DNA of 64,000 nt from Bacteroidaceae bacterium (lineage in GTDB: Bacteria; Bacteroidota; Bacteroidia; Bacteroidales; Bacteroidaceae). Below, one piece after another: positions 17,649 through 26,334 of the stretch. Each line of letters begins with the position of its first letter. Within the stretch, counting starts at the first letter, position 1. The notes below the pieces were generated by a model that was not told the origin of the DNA, ran no database searches, and saw nothing but the letters and a program-made list of their open reading frames with translations. Location of the stretch: contig JAKSIP010000008.1 of assembly GCA_024398715.1 (NCBI GenBank), positions 18,750-82,749 on the forward strand, written 5' to 3'. The translations under genes were made by a program, and so were the position numbers.

Positions 17649-17762
17649 TTAGAATCTGTTTTGAAATATTCGATTAAAAATTTTATGAAAGATTTTTGAG
17701 ATGAAAATTTGTTTCATTGAAGGCGTTATGGGGTTCCAGGAACATTTCAAAACAGATTCTTA
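17649..17762. mobile_element. MITE-like element, 108 bases with 16-base perfect terminal repeats and TTA target duplication
   Basis: GAATCTGTTTTGAAAT (17652-17667) is the exact reverse complement of ATTTCAAAACAGATTC (17744-17759). TTA flanks both ends (17649-17651 and 17760-17762), as expected for a 3-base target duplication. The 76-base interior encodes nothing. Small size, perfect ends and the YTA/TNA-like target suggest a non-autonomous relative of an IS5-type element. The right TTA is also the stop codon of the minus-strand gene that ends at 17760. Confidence 0.7.
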
Positions 17763-18155
17763 AAAAACGGAGTGTTTCATTCTGCTGATATCCTGAACAT
17801 TCAGGGCAATACATACAGTTCCTACTGTAACCACCAATGAAAGAACGGTTGCAATCAGGCCGTTCATTCCGTGAAACACACTGACAGCAAATCGGGAAAT
17901 GATACCATCTGCAACAAATGGTGTGCCGGCAGGCATATTTACTGCAATAGTAAGTCCTATGCAGCCAAACAGCAATCCAAAGGCAAAAGCCACAATCAGA
18001 CCTACTACGTAAGACTTGCGTCTGCTTTCCTGAATCTGTCTTAAATATTCAATTCTGTCGAGCTTTTCTGACAACTTGGCCATAAATTCAGGGTTGTCTT
18101 CAAAACTGGTTTTCGCAAGCGAAAACAGTTCTTCCATTTCCTTATCTTCTGTCAT
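17760..18155 (-). CDS. Two-helix membrane protein, possible anti-sigma partner
   Basis: A 131-residue protein with a charged N-terminal 45 residues (EMEELFSLAKTSFEDNPEFMAKLSEKLDRIEYLRQIQ) and two hydrophobic helices near 48-70 and 95-118. No ZAS/HXXXCXXC anti-sigma motif is present. Its start overlaps the ECF sigma stop by four bases (ATGA), so the pair is translationally coupled and a sigma-sequestering role is a reasonable inference. The stop codon lies in the duplicated target site of the MITE-like element, and the last residues (KHSVF) look unaltered. Confidence 0.7.
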   Translation of the reverse strand: MTEDKEMEELFSLAKTSFEDNPEFMAKLSEKLDRIEYLRQIQESRRKSYVVGLIVAFAFGLLFGCIGLTIAVNMPAGTPFVADGIISRFAVSVFHGMNGLIATVLSLVVTVGTVCIALNVQDISRMKHSVF

Positions 18156-18628
18156 AGTTTTACCATTTCTTTAAGGTTTTCGCGTCCGCGTGAAAGCTGT
18201 TTCTTTACGGCATCGGTCTTGTCTCCGGTTATCCCTGCAATTTCCTTTATGGAATAGCCGTTCAGATAGTATAACGTAACTGCCGCCCGTTCCTTGGGCG
18301 GCAGTTTGTCCAAAGCCATATACAGGACCTGGTGACGGAAAGCGTCATCTGTCTCTGTGGGGCTTGTCATAGAGACGGCTTCTTCCAGTGATGTGTTATT
18401 GTGTTTCGCTGCCTCATAGTTCAGAAATGTGTTATATGCTATCCTGAACAGCCATGCACGGAACTGTCCTCTATCGGAATATTGTCCTAACGCTAAATAT
18501 GCCTTAACAAGAGCATCCTGAGCAATATCGTCGGCATCGGACTTATTACCACCGCATAATGCGAGCAGAAAACCGCGAAGGGAATTCTGCTCTTGTTTTA
18601 CAAGTTCTATGAAGCGTTTTCTTGTCAC
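18152..18628 (-). CDS. ECF-type RNA polymerase sigma factor
   Basis: A 158-residue sigma factor with only regions 2 and 4. Region 2 contains DADDIAQDALVKAYLALGQYSDRGQFRAWLFRIAYNTFLNY; region 4 contains LPPKERAAVTLYYLNGYSIKEIAGITGDKTDAVKKQLSRGRENLKEM. It overlaps by four bases both the DUF6249 gene before it and the membrane-protein gene after it, giving a tight three-gene unit. Targets are unknown. Confidence 0.93.
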   Translation of the reverse strand: MTRKRFIELVKQEQNSLRGFLLALCGGNKSDADDIAQDALVKAYLALGQYSDRGQFRAWLFRIAYNTFLNYEAAKHNNTSLEEAVSMTSPTETDDAFRHQVLYMALDKLPPKERAAVTLYYLNGYSIKEIAGITGDKTDAVKKQLSRGRENLKEMVKL

Positions 18629-19056
18629 TTGGTATCTGTTTGGGATTGTTCCTCGTTTTCAATCTCCTTGGCAAGCAATTTTTTGCAGGCAAAATAATTG
18701 GCAATGAATGCAAATCCCACTGCAATCAGCACAATTGATGCAAGTAAGAGTGGCTCGAGTTCAAATTCCCTAAACAAGCAGATAGAAAAAATAAGAAAGC
18801 CTATTCCCAAAAAACCGGCAATGCATCCCAAACTAAGTTTGTTAAGCATTTTTTCCTTGATTGTTTTTCCTTTGGAATCCAATGTCTTTATCAGTTCCTT
18901 GACATCATAGTTCGGATCCTTTTCTAATGCTGCCTGAATAAGTTGATTTCTGTTATTGTCTATTTTCAGCCTGCCTTTCGTGATAATTAATACTATTGCA
19001 ATCGGTAAGACAACAATAATCATCACAGGCAAAAGAAATTCGTTCATGAAATCCAT
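18625..19056 (-). CDS. DUF6249-like membrane protein
   Basis: A 143-residue protein: an N-terminal helix (about 8-26), a soluble stretch with ALEKDPNYDVKELIKTLDSKGKTIKEKML, and two further helices ending in a charged tail. This layout fits DUF6249 proteins, which often adjoin ECF sigma genes in Bacteroidales. It leads the operon. A second ATG at 19047 could be used instead. Function unknown; a role in sensing upstream of the sigma factor is inference. Confidence 0.7.
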   Translation of the reverse strand: MDFMNEFLLPVMIIVVLPIAIVLIITKGRLKIDNNRNQLIQAALEKDPNYDVKELIKTLDSKGKTIKEKMLNKLSLGCIAGFLGIGFLIFSICLFREFELEPLLLASIVLIAVGFAFIANYFACKKLLAKEIENEEQSQTDTK

Positions 19057-19183
19057 ATTGATATTGTTTTTTTAGTTAATATTTTTAGTTTTTAAAACCG
19101 GTTCGAATATATAACAAAAACAGCAAACGAAAGGTGACATTCCATTATATAATTCTACATTAATTTTTGTTACATTTGCACAA

Positions 19184-19245
19184 TTTTGATAAAAACACTA
19201 TCAAATCCGTGCAGCTCGGGTGAGTTGCACGGATTTGCTGTTTTA
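19184..19245 (+). ncRNA. Possible small RNA between divergent hairpins
   Basis: A full -7 match TACATTTG on the plus strand (19171-19178) has no gene after it. About 6 bases downstream begin two successive stems, TTGATA/TATCAA (19186-19204) and an 11-base stem (19203-19236), followed by GCTGTTTT. This could be a short RNA, but the same hairpin serves the GH43 operon as terminator and no -33 box is clear. Confidence 0.2.
19203..19236 (-). terminator. Hairpin terminator of the GH2/GH43 operon
   Basis: AAATCCGTGCA pairs perfectly with TGCACGGATTT (11 bases, 12-base loop), 51 bases after the last GH43 stop on the minus strand. A GTTTTT run follows in that direction. Confidence 0.65.
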
Positions 19246-19286
19246 AGACGGTTGCGGCGGAAATGGTCGATAAGGTTCAATGACCG

Positions 19287-20909
19287 TCATTTGTATTCAA
19301 ACCAATCGAAATCGGCATAGCCCTTCTTGTCAGTTCCTTGCGCAAAGACTCCCAGCATCACACCCGTGAAACCGCCAATGACCTCGGTGGAAAGATAGCG
19401 GAAATCCATTTTGCAGAGTGTCTCATATGATTTGCCATCCTCAGAAACATGCATGTAATAATAGGCTCCATCGGAACTGATGCGAATATATGCATTCTTA
19501 CCCTTCAAGGTTATTTCTTTTGCAGAATGGGCAAGTTCGCCAAGACGGATATTCGGCCGAACAACAAGTTTACCGCCACGATTCTCAACCACAACATCAT
19601 AGTGATTGAGCGGAGCAGCGTAAGCCGTGATGCCAGCCTGAGAACCATCTGCCAGATGGGAAGCATCAAGCAGTGCAGTGGCTGTAAATGACTTTTCAGT
19701 CTGTCTTCTTACTACTAAAGTTGGAGAAGTGGCAGCATCGATTGCAGTTGTTGCAGGGTGCAGGCGGAGCCATCCCTTGCGCTTGGTAAGCGAGTAGCAT
19801 GAATAGTCAGGATTGCCAATGCTCATCCATCCCCATGGCAAGCCTATTGAGCTGTAGCTGTCTGCCGATACATTGCGCTTTACATAGTTGAATTCTTCAC
19901 GTTCCGGATCAACTGCCATAGGCACTTGTGGCAAGGTATTGCATTTCATATTTACAGACAAAGTGCCATTGCCATTCACCACTGGCCAGGCATTCTCATC
20001 CCAACGGACAGGAGCAAGCATTGTCTCGCGTCCCATCACATGCAGCAGATAACCGCTTGTGCGATATCCAAGACAAATCATCCACCACGATAAGTCTGGA
20101 GCCTGAACCAAGTCGGCATGTCCAAGACCTTGTATCTCACTACCCTGCATCTCCATGTTGAAGTGCGACAAGATGGGATTGGCACGGTTCGGCTCGTAAG
20201 GTCCGAAGAGATTGCGGCTGCGGAGTATGTTGACCTGATGCCCATGCTCCGTACCACCTTCTGCAAGCATCATGTAATAGTAACCGTCCTTCTTGTAGAT
20301 ATGTGGACCTTCTGGATAACGGCCGCCAAGCCCTGTGCCAAGATGATGAATCTCACCAAGCTTCTTTCCTGTTTCCAAGTCAATCTCACAAATCTTGATG
20401 TCACCTTCCTTCCAAAGAAAATATGTCTTGTCGCCCTCAAAATAAAGCGTAGGGTCGCACGAGCCTATGGCAAAATCAATCACTACAGGTTCTGACCATT
20501 CTCCAGCAGGATTGTCCGTCCAAACATAAAAATGACGTCTGGAGGGGAAAACCGTAGTGACCATATAGAAACGTTTGTTGCGCTCGTTGTAGCGGATGGT
20601 TGTGGCATATACACCTGCATTGGTCCATCCCAATTCCGCATTTTTCTGAGTGTACAACCCCGACAGATCAAGCTGTGATGGGCGTGTCAGACAATTGCCC
20701 ACCTGCTCCCAATGTATCAGGTCTTTACTATGGAATACCGGCACTCCGGGGAAGTACTGGAAAGTGGAATTGACCAGATAGAAATCATCACCAGCACGAC
20801 ATACCGATGGGTCGGCGTGAAAGCCTGGAAGCACAGGATTCCTGTAACCTTGTGCAAACAGGTTGCTTATTGTAAACAACAGGGTCAGTGTCAGAAATAT
20901 TTTCTTCAT
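19287..20909 (-). CDS. Exported GH43 glycosidase (beta-xylosidase/arabinofuranosidase type)
   Basis: A 540-residue exported enzyme: signal peptide 1-19 (NLFAQ), five-bladed propeller GH43 domain to about 320, then a beta-sandwich C-terminal domain. The three catalytic acids can be placed as Asp33 (FHADPS), Asp152 (GSCDPT) and Glu200 (YPEGPH). This layout is typical of beta-xylosidases and alpha-L-arabinofuranosidases. The longer open frame from 20999 lacks a signal peptide, so the ATG at 20909 is preferred; it overlaps the stop of the preceding GH43 gene by four bases (ATGA). Confidence 0.9.
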   Translation of the reverse strand: MKKIFLTLTLLFTISNLFAQGYRNPVLPGFHADPSVCRAGDDFYLVNSTFQYFPGVPVFHSKDLIHWEQVGNCLTRPSQLDLSGLYTQKNAELGWTNAGVYATTIRYNERNKRFYMVTTVFPSRRHFYVWTDNPAGEWSEPVVIDFAIGSCDPTLYFEGDKTYFLWKEGDIKICEIDLETGKKLGEIHHLGTGLGGRYPEGPHIYKKDGYYYMMLAEGGTEHGHQVNILRSRNLFGPYEPNRANPILSHFNMEMQGSEIQGLGHADLVQAPDLSWWMICLGYRTSGYLLHVMGRETMLAPVRWDENAWPVVNGNGTLSVNMKCNTLPQVPMAVDPEREEFNYVKRNVSADSYSSIGLPWGWMSIGNPDYSCYSLTKRKGWLRLHPATTAIDAATSPTLVVRRQTEKSFTATALLDASHLADGSQAGITAYAAPLNHYDVVVENRGGKLVVRPNIRLGELAHSAKEITLKGKNAYIRISSDGAYYYMHVSEDGKSYETLCKMDFRYLSTEVIGGFTGVMLGVFAQGTDKKGYADFDWFEYK

Positions 20910-22453
20910 AAGCTCAATCCTTCTTGAGTAAGTGGCATAAACCTGATTTTTCCATCCTTGTCGAAAGACAGATATTCGGCACAGACACTGCGGCGGCACT
21001 GCCCGCCCGGTTGGTCATTCTGCATATATGAACCATCATGATATATGTAATACCATTGTTTTCCAAACTGAATGACAGAAGGATGGATAGTAAACCCGTA
21101 GTTTGCCGATGTACTGATGAATCCTCCGTATGTCCATGGTCCCTCTATGTCTGTTGAGTAAGAATAGGCCATCTGTTCTGTCTGTACTCCCGGTGCATCG
21201 CTTGCATATACCATGTAGTACAGTTTTCCACGCTTGAAGAGCCATGGCCCTTCAGAATAGTTTCTGAAAGGAACCTTGCGTATCTCTCCATCAAGCTCAA
21301 TCATATTCTTTTTGAGCCGTACCATGTAACAGTCACCGTTGCCCCAAGCCATCCATGGCGTTCCGTCATCGTCAATAAGCACGGTAGGGTCAATATCGGC
21401 ATTGGCCCTATGGGAATCAGGTGTCATATCATCGGAAATAAGCGGAGTTCCGTCCTCTCTTGCCGGCTTGAAAGGGCCTGTAGGAGAATCGCTGACAGCC
21501 ACATCGATAGTATGCTGATTTCTGTCCTTTCTGTCTAGGGTCACATAATAATAGTACTTTCCATTAGCTTGAACCACCTGTCCTGCCCACGAGCCGCCTG
21601 GCTGTGCGTAAGGGAAATCTTTGGCTGAGAGAACTGTGCCGTGTGATTGCCAATGGATCATGTCTGTGCTTGAATAGCATAGCCAGCCAGGCATATAGAA
21701 CCAGCCTCCGGGGCCTGTGGCATCTTCTCCCACATAAGCATAGACTGTATTGCCTATTACGGTAAATGCCGGGTCAGCTGTGAATCTGTCTGTGAAGATT
21801 GGATTCTGTCCATCAACCCTTTCAAGTGGTGAACCGGATATTTCAAGATTGCGTATGGCTCCGTTACGGACCTGCAGGGCATTAGGGAAACCACCTGGAA
21901 AACCACGTCCTATGACCCAAGTTGAAGCATTGTGACGCAAGGCCTTTCCCGGATAGGTCAGGGTTTCGGTCTGTCCGTCAACACTTAATGAAAGCGTGGA
22001 ACGGTTCTTCTTTGCATCGTAACTGGCACGTGCCTCCAGAGTGTACCATTGGTCTTTATTCACATAATCACCTGCCCAAAGCCGATGTCCCTGTTCATCC
22101 TTATCAATCACTTCAACAAAGAAACGTCTGGCGGTATTGTCATAACCAAGAGAGATGTCGCCTGTCAGGGAATTTTTGCCTATGAGGAAACTGCCCTTTC
22201 CCTCTTTGCAGACAAAAACCTGTTCCGTACCCAATGTTCCGCATAGCAATTCGGCCTTCACACTCCACTCTTTCTGCATATCCTGATAGAAGAGAGTATT
22301 TCTGTCGTCAATCTTGTATTCGCTGACATTCAGGCGCAATTCTTCACCTGCCTGATAGCCTCTTATATTCCAGTCCTGCAATGTGTAGATTTTCTGTGCA
22401 CCTGCAAAAACGGATACAAGCAGGAATTGCAATGTAACAATGGATTTGTTCAT
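20906..22453 (-). CDS. Exported GH43 glycosidase with N-terminal concanavalin-like domain
   Basis: A 515-residue protein with a signal peptide (about 1-19), an N-terminal beta-sandwich (about 20-205, LRLNVSEYKI to NLEISGSPLE) and a GH43 propeller. Catalytic residues fit Asp227 (TADPAF), Asp355 (DIDPTV) and Glu401 (YSEGPW). The specificity (arabinan, xylan or galactan side chains) cannot be fixed. It differs in architecture from the downstream GH43, so the two probably attack different linkages. It starts 12 bases after the GH2 stop. Confidence 0.88.
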   Translation of the reverse strand: MNKSIVTLQFLLVSVFAGAQKIYTLQDWNIRGYQAGEELRLNVSEYKIDDRNTLFYQDMQKEWSVKAELLCGTLGTEQVFVCKEGKGSFLIGKNSLTGDISLGYDNTARRFFVEVIDKDEQGHRLWAGDYVNKDQWYTLEARASYDAKKNRSTLSLSVDGQTETLTYPGKALRHNASTWVIGRGFPGGFPNALQVRNGAIRNLEISGSPLERVDGQNPIFTDRFTADPAFTVIGNTVYAYVGEDATGPGGWFYMPGWLCYSSTDMIHWQSHGTVLSAKDFPYAQPGGSWAGQVVQANGKYYYYVTLDRKDRNQHTIDVAVSDSPTGPFKPAREDGTPLISDDMTPDSHRANADIDPTVLIDDDGTPWMAWGNGDCYMVRLKKNMIELDGEIRKVPFRNYSEGPWLFKRGKLYYMVYASDAPGVQTEQMAYSYSTDIEGPWTYGGFISTSANYGFTIHPSVIQFGKQWYYIYHDGSYMQNDQPGGQCRRSVCAEYLSFDKDGKIRFMPLTQEGLSL

Positions 22454-22465
22454 ATATAGTATTTG

Positions 22466-25114
22466 TTATAGGGTTGATACACTGATTTTTGCGGTCTTCA
22501 GGCCTTTGCCTGTCACTGTAAGGGTGGAAATACCAGATTGGTCTGTACCCTGCAGAACAATTACCAGCTGGCCATGGAAGGCCTTCATTGTTGGTTCCGT
22601 AAATGTTTCCGTTGAGGTGGCATCGCCATTGCAGCAACTGTTGAAGACTGCCGATTTTCCTTTGACACCGAATGACAACTGAGTGTCTGCATCAGGACAC
22701 AGATTTCCGCCCTTATCAACAATACGGGCTGTTATAAAGGTCAGACTTGGACAATCCAAGGCGTGTCCTTCAGCATCGGTTTGGAGAACAGGCATCTCTG
22801 AGCGGTCAGCGACCAGTTCTATGTGGTCAGGTTTGCCTGCAGTGCGGACAATCTCTTGGGCAACCATATTGCCATCGGCATCGTATGCAACAACTTTCAG
22901 CTCTCCCGGTTCATACCTGACATCCATCCAGCGCAGACGGTATCGGTCAAGACGGTTCTTCTCTGCATTAGGATTGGCAAATTTGGAGTAGCCCCAAGGC
23001 GTACGCTCCTGGATGCGGTCAGATTCATATTCATCAAGGCTGAGATCCGAGTGGCGCAGACGTCCCTGGCTCTTGCCGTTTACAAAGAGTTCGGCCTCGG
23101 GATAATTGGTGTAACAGAATACCGGAGTTGTCTCCCCTTCACGGCCGGGCCATGTCCAGTGCGGCAGCAGGTGCAGCGTTTCTTTTTCAGGAGCCCAATG
23201 TGTTCTGTACAGCCACATGCGGTCCTTGGGAAGGCCTGCAAGGTCATAAATTCCAAAGTAGCTGCTGCGTGACGGCCAGTACTCGTCATATGGTGTAGGC
23301 TCTCCCAGATAGTCAAAGCCTGTCCACACGAATTCGCCAATTACCCATGGTAGTTTGTCCTGGTACATCCAGTCATCATCGGGCAGGTTGCTCCAGATGC
23401 ATGACTCCATATCATAGCTTGAAATCTGCCCGTCAGGATATGCTGTGCCATGTTCCTCCTTCACAGGGAACTTGTACTCGCCACGGCTTGATATGGTCGA
23501 TGCCGTCTCAGTGCCAAGGACAATACCCTTGGGGGAGTTCTGATACCCTTCGTGATATACATGGAGCCTATAGTTGAAACCGGGAACGTCACATTCCTGC
23601 CAATTGCCGGCTTTTATTGATGCTGTTTCCTGATCCATGCCCTGAGTGCATGGACGTGTACCGTCCAATTCATGGACAAGGTTTTGCATTAGGCGTGTGT
23701 AGTCACGGCCACTGGCACTACCCTGTTCGGGGACCTCGTTGCCTATGCTCCACATTACAATTGACGGGTGGTTGCGGTTCACCAGTACAAGGTTGGTCAG
23801 GTCACGTTTCCACCACGGATCGCTGTCAGGAGTCTCTTTTTGGGCAAAGAAACGGCAATATCCGTTCTTGACTTTGGGACTGATCCACATATCGAAAGAT
23901 TCTGCCATAACCAACATGCCCATCTCGTCACAGATGTCCATCTGCCACGGAGCCGGCATATTGTGCGCGGTTCGTATGGCATCGCATCCCATCTCTTTCA
24001 GAAGACGGACCTGGCGTCGGAAAGCATCCTTGTTGAAAGCCGTCCCAAGCGGGCCTAGGTCATGATGCAGACATACTCCTTTGAACTTGCGTACCTGTCC
24101 ATTGAGTTCAAACCCTTGGGCAGTATATTCTATTGAGCGGATTCCCACTTTTGTCTCTTTGCGGTCAAGCAGTTCTTCCTTCATCACGAATTCAGTGACA
24201 AGGGTATAGAGATAAGGATTTTCAGGACTCCACAGATGTGCATCATGTACAGAGAGAACATGCATGGTCTGGCCGGAGAGTTCCTTTCCGGTCAGGTATA
24301 CGTCTGCAATGCTTTGAGCTACTGTGTTGCCGGTATTGTCCAACAGAGACTGGCGGACCTGGTATCTGCCGTTTTTGGAAGGATAACTGCCGGACTTGAC
24401 TTCTGATGATACACAAATGCGGGCCTCACTGGCGATGGAGGCATCGGCCCCGACACCTGTTACCATAGTGGTCCGCGCAAATGTTCCCCAGGTCTTCAGA
24501 TAAGACGAAGGGTGAAGAACAAGACGTACTGGCCTGTAAAGCCCTGCTCCGGGGTACCAGCGCGCCGATTCTTCAATATTGTACAGATGAACGGCCAGAG
24601 TATGCGTTCCGGGAACCAGATCGCCGTTGTCATCTTTTGGAATGAACTGTGAAATGTCAAGACTGAATGTATTATATCCGTAGGCCCAGTAACCGGCCTC
24701 CTTACCATCAATGTACACATGCGGTTCGGCCATGGCTCCGTCAAAGACCAATTCGGCCGAAGCAAACCCCTTGGGAATGTTTATCTGAGTACGGTACCAC
24801 CCATGACCAATCCACGGCAGAGAGCCGGTACGTCCGGTCTTTTCGGTAGCATCCGTTTCTCCATTCTGAACAATGCGGGTTACCTGTATGTCAATATTTT
24901 TATCAAAGGGTCCTGAAATGGCCCAGTCGTGCGGAACAGTGACCTGTTGCCAGCCGGAATCATCGAACTGTGCAGACTGCGCCCCTTGAATGTCGCCGCG
25001 TTGGAACCGCCAGCCGTCAAGAAGAAGTTGTTCACTTGTCTGCGCCATCAAATCTGATGTGCAGACAAGCATAAGCAGACCTGACAGAAAGGCAACGGTT
25101 GCCGTTTTTTTCAT
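22466..25114 (-). CDS. Exported GH2 beta-galactosidase-like enzyme
   Basis: An 882-residue exported enzyme with signal peptide (ending LMAQ near residue 24), GH2 sugar-binding and Ig-like domains, TIM barrel, and C-terminal beta domains. Acid/base is Glu460 in WSIGNEVPEQG; the nucleophile is probably Glu594 in VIGEFVWTGFDYLGEPTPY. It would release beta-galactose or a related sugar. The upstream TGA and this ATG share one base (TGATG), so translation is coupled to the TapB-like gene; a GTG one codon earlier is also possible. Confidence 0.9.
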   Translation of the reverse strand: MKKTATVAFLSGLLMLVCTSDLMAQTSEQLLLDGWRFQRGDIQGAQSAQFDDSGWQQVTVPHDWAISGPFDKNIDIQVTRIVQNGETDATEKTGRTGSLPWIGHGWYRTQINIPKGFASAELVFDGAMAEPHVYIDGKEAGYWAYGYNTFSLDISQFIPKDDNGDLVPGTHTLAVHLYNIEESARWYPGAGLYRPVRLVLHPSSYLKTWGTFARTTMVTGVGADASIASEARICVSSEVKSGSYPSKNGRYQVRQSLLDNTGNTVAQSIADVYLTGKELSGQTMHVLSVHDAHLWSPENPYLYTLVTEFVMKEELLDRKETKVGIRSIEYTAQGFELNGQVRKFKGVCLHHDLGPLGTAFNKDAFRRQVRLLKEMGCDAIRTAHNMPAPWQMDICDEMGMLVMAESFDMWISPKVKNGYCRFFAQKETPDSDPWWKRDLTNLVLVNRNHPSIVMWSIGNEVPEQGSASGRDYTRLMQNLVHELDGTRPCTQGMDQETASIKAGNWQECDVPGFNYRLHVYHEGYQNSPKGIVLGTETASTISSRGEYKFPVKEEHGTAYPDGQISSYDMESCIWSNLPDDDWMYQDKLPWVIGEFVWTGFDYLGEPTPYDEYWPSRSSYFGIYDLAGLPKDRMWLYRTHWAPEKETLHLLPHWTWPGREGETTPVFCYTNYPEAELFVNGKSQGRLRHSDLSLDEYESDRIQERTPWGYSKFANPNAEKNRLDRYRLRWMDVRYEPGELKVVAYDADGNMVAQEIVRTAGKPDHIELVADRSEMPVLQTDAEGHALDCPSLTFITARIVDKGGNLCPDADTQLSFGVKGKSAVFNSCCNGDATSTETFTEPTMKAFHGQLVIVLQGTDQSGISTLTVTGKGLKTAKISVSTL

Positions 25115-26181
25115 CACATGCCTTTCAAACCGGTAAGCAGCTGTGTCTGCTGAACTTTGCCGTTCTTATCCATGGTTTCAATCTTGATGGCACCCAGACC
25201 GCGTGCATACCATGTACGGGTCATAGCATTTGTCTTTATGCCCATTACAGAAGCTGTGTAAACCTGTTCAACAATGTAGCATTTGAATGTACCTGCATCT
25301 GTAGTCAGTTCTTCGCGGCCGACAACCTTATTTGAAGTAATTGTCTGAACAGTCTTCATGCCCATAACCTCGGCATTGATTACACCACAGTCAAGTTCCA
25401 TACCTACTGCCATACGTTCCGGAATAAACGGGACATCGCCTTCAAGAGATACGGTTGCACCGCCGCCAAGACTTACAATGGCATTACCGCCAGTTACCTT
25501 TGTCTGAGCAGTGATAGGATTGAGCCCCGGAACTATAAGTTGCATTGTAATATCGTAATTTCCAGACATTCCTGTTGCGGAAACGACTTTCTGTACACTT
25601 CCGCCGTTGGCTATCTCTTTGCCTTTGGCATCGTACGATTTAAATGTAAGCTCTGCACCCGGAGTTATACAGATATATGGTTTCAGAGAATGTGACTCTG
25701 CAGTTTCCAATGCCATCTTTCTGCCTGCTGTGGGGTCTTCCATCATTGCATTTGCTATGGCAATTGCCTCTTCGTCGCTGATATCTGTATTGTCAAAATC
25801 CCATTCATCAAGGTTCAAGAGCATATTGGAAGGATTGTTATAAGATGTTGAACCTACACTTTTAGCCTGATTGGCATTACCATTGGCATTTGTATTCTGT
25901 ACAGGGTAACTTTGAGTATCTTCCTGATACATCATTTCTACGGAAGAAGCATCGTCCTGCTTATTGGATGATTTTTTTGATTTTGTTGCAGATTCCGCTG
26001 ACTTGAGCGCTTTGTCGGCAGCCTTGTTGACAGCCTTATCGACCTCTTTTTCCGTCCTTTTGATTACAGCTCTTTCAGCAGCATTGGCAGCAGCATTTCC
26101 AAGTCTGTCCAAAAAACCTTGGGCATATGTTCCATTAACCAGGAACAGCGCCACACCGAGAACAAATACGTTTCTTTTCAT
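25114..26181 (-). CDS. Exported TapB/DUF3108-like protein
   Basis: A 355-residue protein with signal peptide 1-20 (GTYAQ), an Ala/Lys-rich coiled-coil-like stretch (about 25-70), a low-complexity Asn/Gln/Ser linker (about 70-120), and a C-terminal beta-rich domain from about 165 with features of the TapB/DUF3108 group (GMELDCG, TDAGTFKCYIVEQ, WYARGLGAIK). Function unknown; it is not an enzyme I recognise. As first gene of the GH2-GH43-GH43 run it may bind substrate or sit at the envelope, which is inference. Confidence 0.65.
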   Translation of the reverse strand: MKRNVFVLGVALFLVNGTYAQGFLDRLGNAAANAAERAVIKRTEKEVDKAVNKAADKALKSAESATKSKKSSNKQDDASSVEMMYQEDTQSYPVQNTNANGNANQAKSVGSTSYNNPSNMLLNLDEWDFDNTDISDEEAIAIANAMMEDPTAGRKMALETAESHSLKPYICITPGAELTFKSYDAKGKEIANGGSVQKVVSATGMSGNYDITMQLIVPGLNPITAQTKVTGGNAIVSLGGGATVSLEGDVPFIPERMAVGMELDCGVINAEVMGMKTVQTITSNKVVGREELTTDAGTFKCYIVEQVYTASVMGIKTNAMTRTWYARGLGAIKIETMDKNGKVQQTQLLTGLKGM

Positions 26182-26183
26182 CT

Positions 26184-26215
26184 GATTACAATTATTTGAT
26201 TACAATTATTTGATT
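26184..26215. repeat. 14-base tandem repeat before the TapB-like gene
   Basis: GATTACAATTATTT occurs twice in direct succession and begins a third time (GATT). It occupies the leader just before the minus-strand start codon, where it could affect translation, and such repeats can slip. Confidence 0.6.
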
Positions 26216-26231
26216 TCTAATTTAACAGTTG

Positions 26232-26239
26232 CAAAATTA
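26232..26239 (-). promoter_or_regulatory. -7 box for the TapB-GH2-GH43-GH43 operon
   Basis: Minus-strand TAATTTTG is a full consensus match; a TTTG lies 17 bases upstream, near the expected -33 place. Confidence 0.5.
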
Positions 26240-26299
26240 TATAAAAAAATGCAATCCAAAAGAAATGCGGCTATTTTTATAAGTTGTTCGTTTTTTTGT

Positions 26300-26307
26300 T
26301 ATTTTTG
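26300..26307 (+). promoter_or_regulatory. -7 box for the apgM-thrC operon
   Basis: TATTTTTG is a full TAnnTTTG match, 27 bases before the apgM start. It would drive the five-gene run to the second CstA gene. Confidence 0.5.
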
Positions 26308-26334
26308 CATGATATTTTGCATAGAAACATACAA

